In this document: one piece after another, positions 6,150 to 7,091 of the stretch
Layout of the letters: each line of letters starts with the position of its first letter
How positions within the stretch are numbered: position 1 is the first letter of the stretch
Assembly (NCBI GenBank): GCA_021815655.1
Contig: JAKAGJ010000100.1
Span: forward strand, 1 to 7,091
Source of the DNA: Deltaproteobacteria bacterium
GTDB taxonomy: Bacteria; Desulfobacterota; Desulfarculia; Desulfarculales; Desulfarculaceae
Direction: 5' to 3'
Length of the DNA stretch: 7,091 bases
Program-made: the position numbers and the translations under genes
The notes under the pieces: generated by a model
What the model saw: only the letters and a program-made list of their open reading frames with translations
What the model was told of the DNA's origin: nothing
The model's database searches: none

Positions 6150-7024
6150 TCTCTGTCTCCGAACAGGCCGGTGGGCTTGAAGGCCAGCACCATGGCCATG
6201 AAGGCGAACATCAACACGGGCGACAGCTTGGGGATGAACTGGATGCCGTAGGCGTTCAGCTCGCCCAGGAACAGTGCCGCCAGCAGCGCCCCGAACAGGC
6301 TGCCGAAGCCTCCCACCACCACCACCACGAAGGCGTCCATGCCCATCTGGTCGGCCAGGCCCGGAAAGACCGTCAGGATGGGCGCGGCGGCCACCCCGGC
6401 CACCCCGGCCATCCAGGTGCCCAGTCCGAAGACCAGCATGAAGACCAAGCGGATGTTCACGCCCAGCACGCTGACCATGTCCGGGTCGGAGACCGCCGCT
6501 CGCACGATGGTGCCCAGCCGCGTCTTGAAAAGCGCCAAGGACAGCACCAGGAGCACCGCCAGGGATAGGGCGATGATGAACAAGCGATAGACCGGATACT
6601 CCAGGCCCCCGAGGTTCACCAGGCCCGACAGAGACGGCGGGGTGAGCACCTGCAGGCCCTCGGTGCCCCAGATGAGCTTGATCACCTCGACGGTCACCAG
6701 TGAGACGCCCAGGGTCAGCAGCAACTCGGCGATGTGCCCCAGGCCCGAGGCCTGCACCCGTCGCAGCAGGAGGCGCTCCACCAGGATACCCAGCAGGGCC
6801 ACCCCCAGGGGGGCCAGGAGCAGGGAGAGCCAGAAGCTGCCGGTGAGGTTGAGCACCGTGACGCAGAGATAGGCCGAAAGCATGAAGAAGGAGGCGTGGG
6901 CGATGTTGAGGATGCCCATCATGCCGAAGATCAAGGTCAGGCCCGAGGCCACCAGGAACAAGAGCATGCCATAGGCCAGCCCGTGAATGCCCTGGGCCAG
7001 ATACATTTGTGTTTCAGGGCTCAT
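6146..7024 (-). CDS. livH: LIV-type ABC transporter permease LivH
   Basis: A 292-residue inner-membrane permease, the usual length for LivH, and the partner of LivM. About eight hydrophobic helices are visible. Characteristic motifs are G-L-T-L-I-F-G-M-M-G-I-L-N-I-A-H-A-S-F (28-46), the cytoplasmic ATPase-contact loop T-R-L-G-T-I-V-R-A-A-V-S-D-P-D-M-V (168-184) followed by L-G-V-N, and G-G-F-G-S-L-F-G-A (238-246). It ends in K-P-T-G-L-F-G (283-289), the conserved LivH C-terminal motif. The ATG at 7024 has GGAG at a 7-base spacing. It is the first gene of the liv cluster seen here. In most such operons a periplasmic solute-binding protein gene lies just upstream, which would be beyond the right edge. 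The stop overlaps the livM start by 4 bases. Confidence 0.95.
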   Translation of the reverse strand: MSPETQMYLAQGIHGLAYGMLLFLVASGLTLIFGMMGILNIAHASFFMLSAYLCVTVLNLTGSFWLSLLLAPLGVALLGILVERLLLRRVQASGLGHIAELLLTLGVSLVTVEVIKLIWGTEGLQVLTPPSLSGLVNLGGLEYPVYRLFIIALSLAVLLVLSLALFKTRLGTIVRAAVSDPDMVSVLGVNIRLVFMLVFGLGTWMAGVAGVAAAPILTVFPGLADQMGMDAFVVVVVGGFGSLFGALLAALFLGELNAYGIQFIPKLSPVLMFAFMAMVLAFKPTGLFGDRE

Positions 7025-7046
7025 GCTGGTTCTCCAGGAGGTGCGT

Positions 7047-7063
7047 GTCCCGCCAGCCGGGAC
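7047..7063 (-). other. Small hairpin in the livH leader
   Basis: GTCCCG (7047-7052) and CGGGAC (7058-7063) form a perfect 6-bp stem with a 5-base loop, 12 bases upstream of the livH Shine-Dalgarno. No promoter is evident in the 67 bases before livH that are visible. If a binding-protein gene lies upstream, this hairpin could contribute to unequal expression across the junction. That is inference. Confidence 0.3.
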
Positions 7064-7077
7064 CCTCGCCTTCGCCC

Positions 7078-7089
7078 CCGGCTAGCCGG
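7078..7089. repeat. 12-bp perfect palindrome at the window edge
   Basis: CCGGCTAGCCGG is a perfect palindrome 54 bases upstream of livH. It could be a repressor half-site pair, part of a larger hairpin cut off by the window, or chance in GC-rich DNA. The sequence here cannot decide. Confidence 0.3.
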
Positions 7090-7091
7090 CC

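Noticed and set aside
6309..6330. CAC/CCA trinucleotide run
   Set aside because: It encodes the Val-rich stretch V-V-V-V-V-G-G conserved in LivH permeases, so the repeat is explained by coding.
6388..6412. Tandem repeat of GGCCACCCC units
   Set aside because: It lies inside livH and encodes a Gly-Val-Ala-Gly-Val-Ala membrane segment. Two or three short units in GC-rich coding DNA need no further explanation.
1..7091. CRISPR array, tRNA, insertion sequence or phage genes
   Set aside because: I saw no spaced direct repeats, tRNA-like cloverleaf, transposase motifs or target-site duplications. The window is filled by metabolic, transport and sensory genes.

Overview
This 7.1 kb window has high GC content and is densely coded. 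It reads as part of a catabolic and transport locus from an anaerobic bacterium. The taxonomic guess is Desulfobacterota (deltaproteobacterial), possibly Desulfarculus-like. It rests on the GC-rich codon use, a LIV-type ABC permease next to an oxygen-sensitive Fe-S/flavin dehydratase, and the style of the chemoreceptor. No rRNA or other marker gene is present, so this is inference only.

Layout: the first 211 bases are the 3' end of a plus-strand nitroreductase-family gene. Everything else is on the minus strand and is transcribed from right to left: livH (7024-6146), livM (6149-5160), livG (5163-4405), livF (4415-3699), a 4-hydroxybutyryl-CoA dehydratase-like gene (3632-2184) and a methyl-accepting chemotaxis protein (2117-243). 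The four liv genes overlap at each junction (4, 4 and 11 bp), so they are almost certainly one translationally coupled unit. The dehydratase and the chemoreceptor each follow after a 66-nt gap and have their own Shine-Dalgarno sequence. A GC-rich 13-bp hairpin lies between the convergent nitroreductase and chemoreceptor genes and overlaps the last codons of the chemoreceptor. There is no RNA gene, CRISPR array, insertion sequence or gene-free stretch over 300 bases.

How the genes may work together: LivH and LivM form the membrane channel and LivG and LivF are the two ATPases of a branched-chain amino acid-type (HAAT) importer. The periplasmic binding protein is not in the window and may lie beyond the right edge. 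The dehydratase has all four [4Fe-4S] ligands of AbfD and would act on a CoA thioester derived from the imported compound. The CoA transferase or ligase needed to make that thioester is not visible. The chemoreceptor has a large periplasmic sensor and could steer cells toward the same compound. This import, catabolise and sense module is the most interesting reading of the window. The shared substrate is a hypothesis; 4-hydroxybutyrate, 4-aminobutyrate or a related short carboxylate are candidates.
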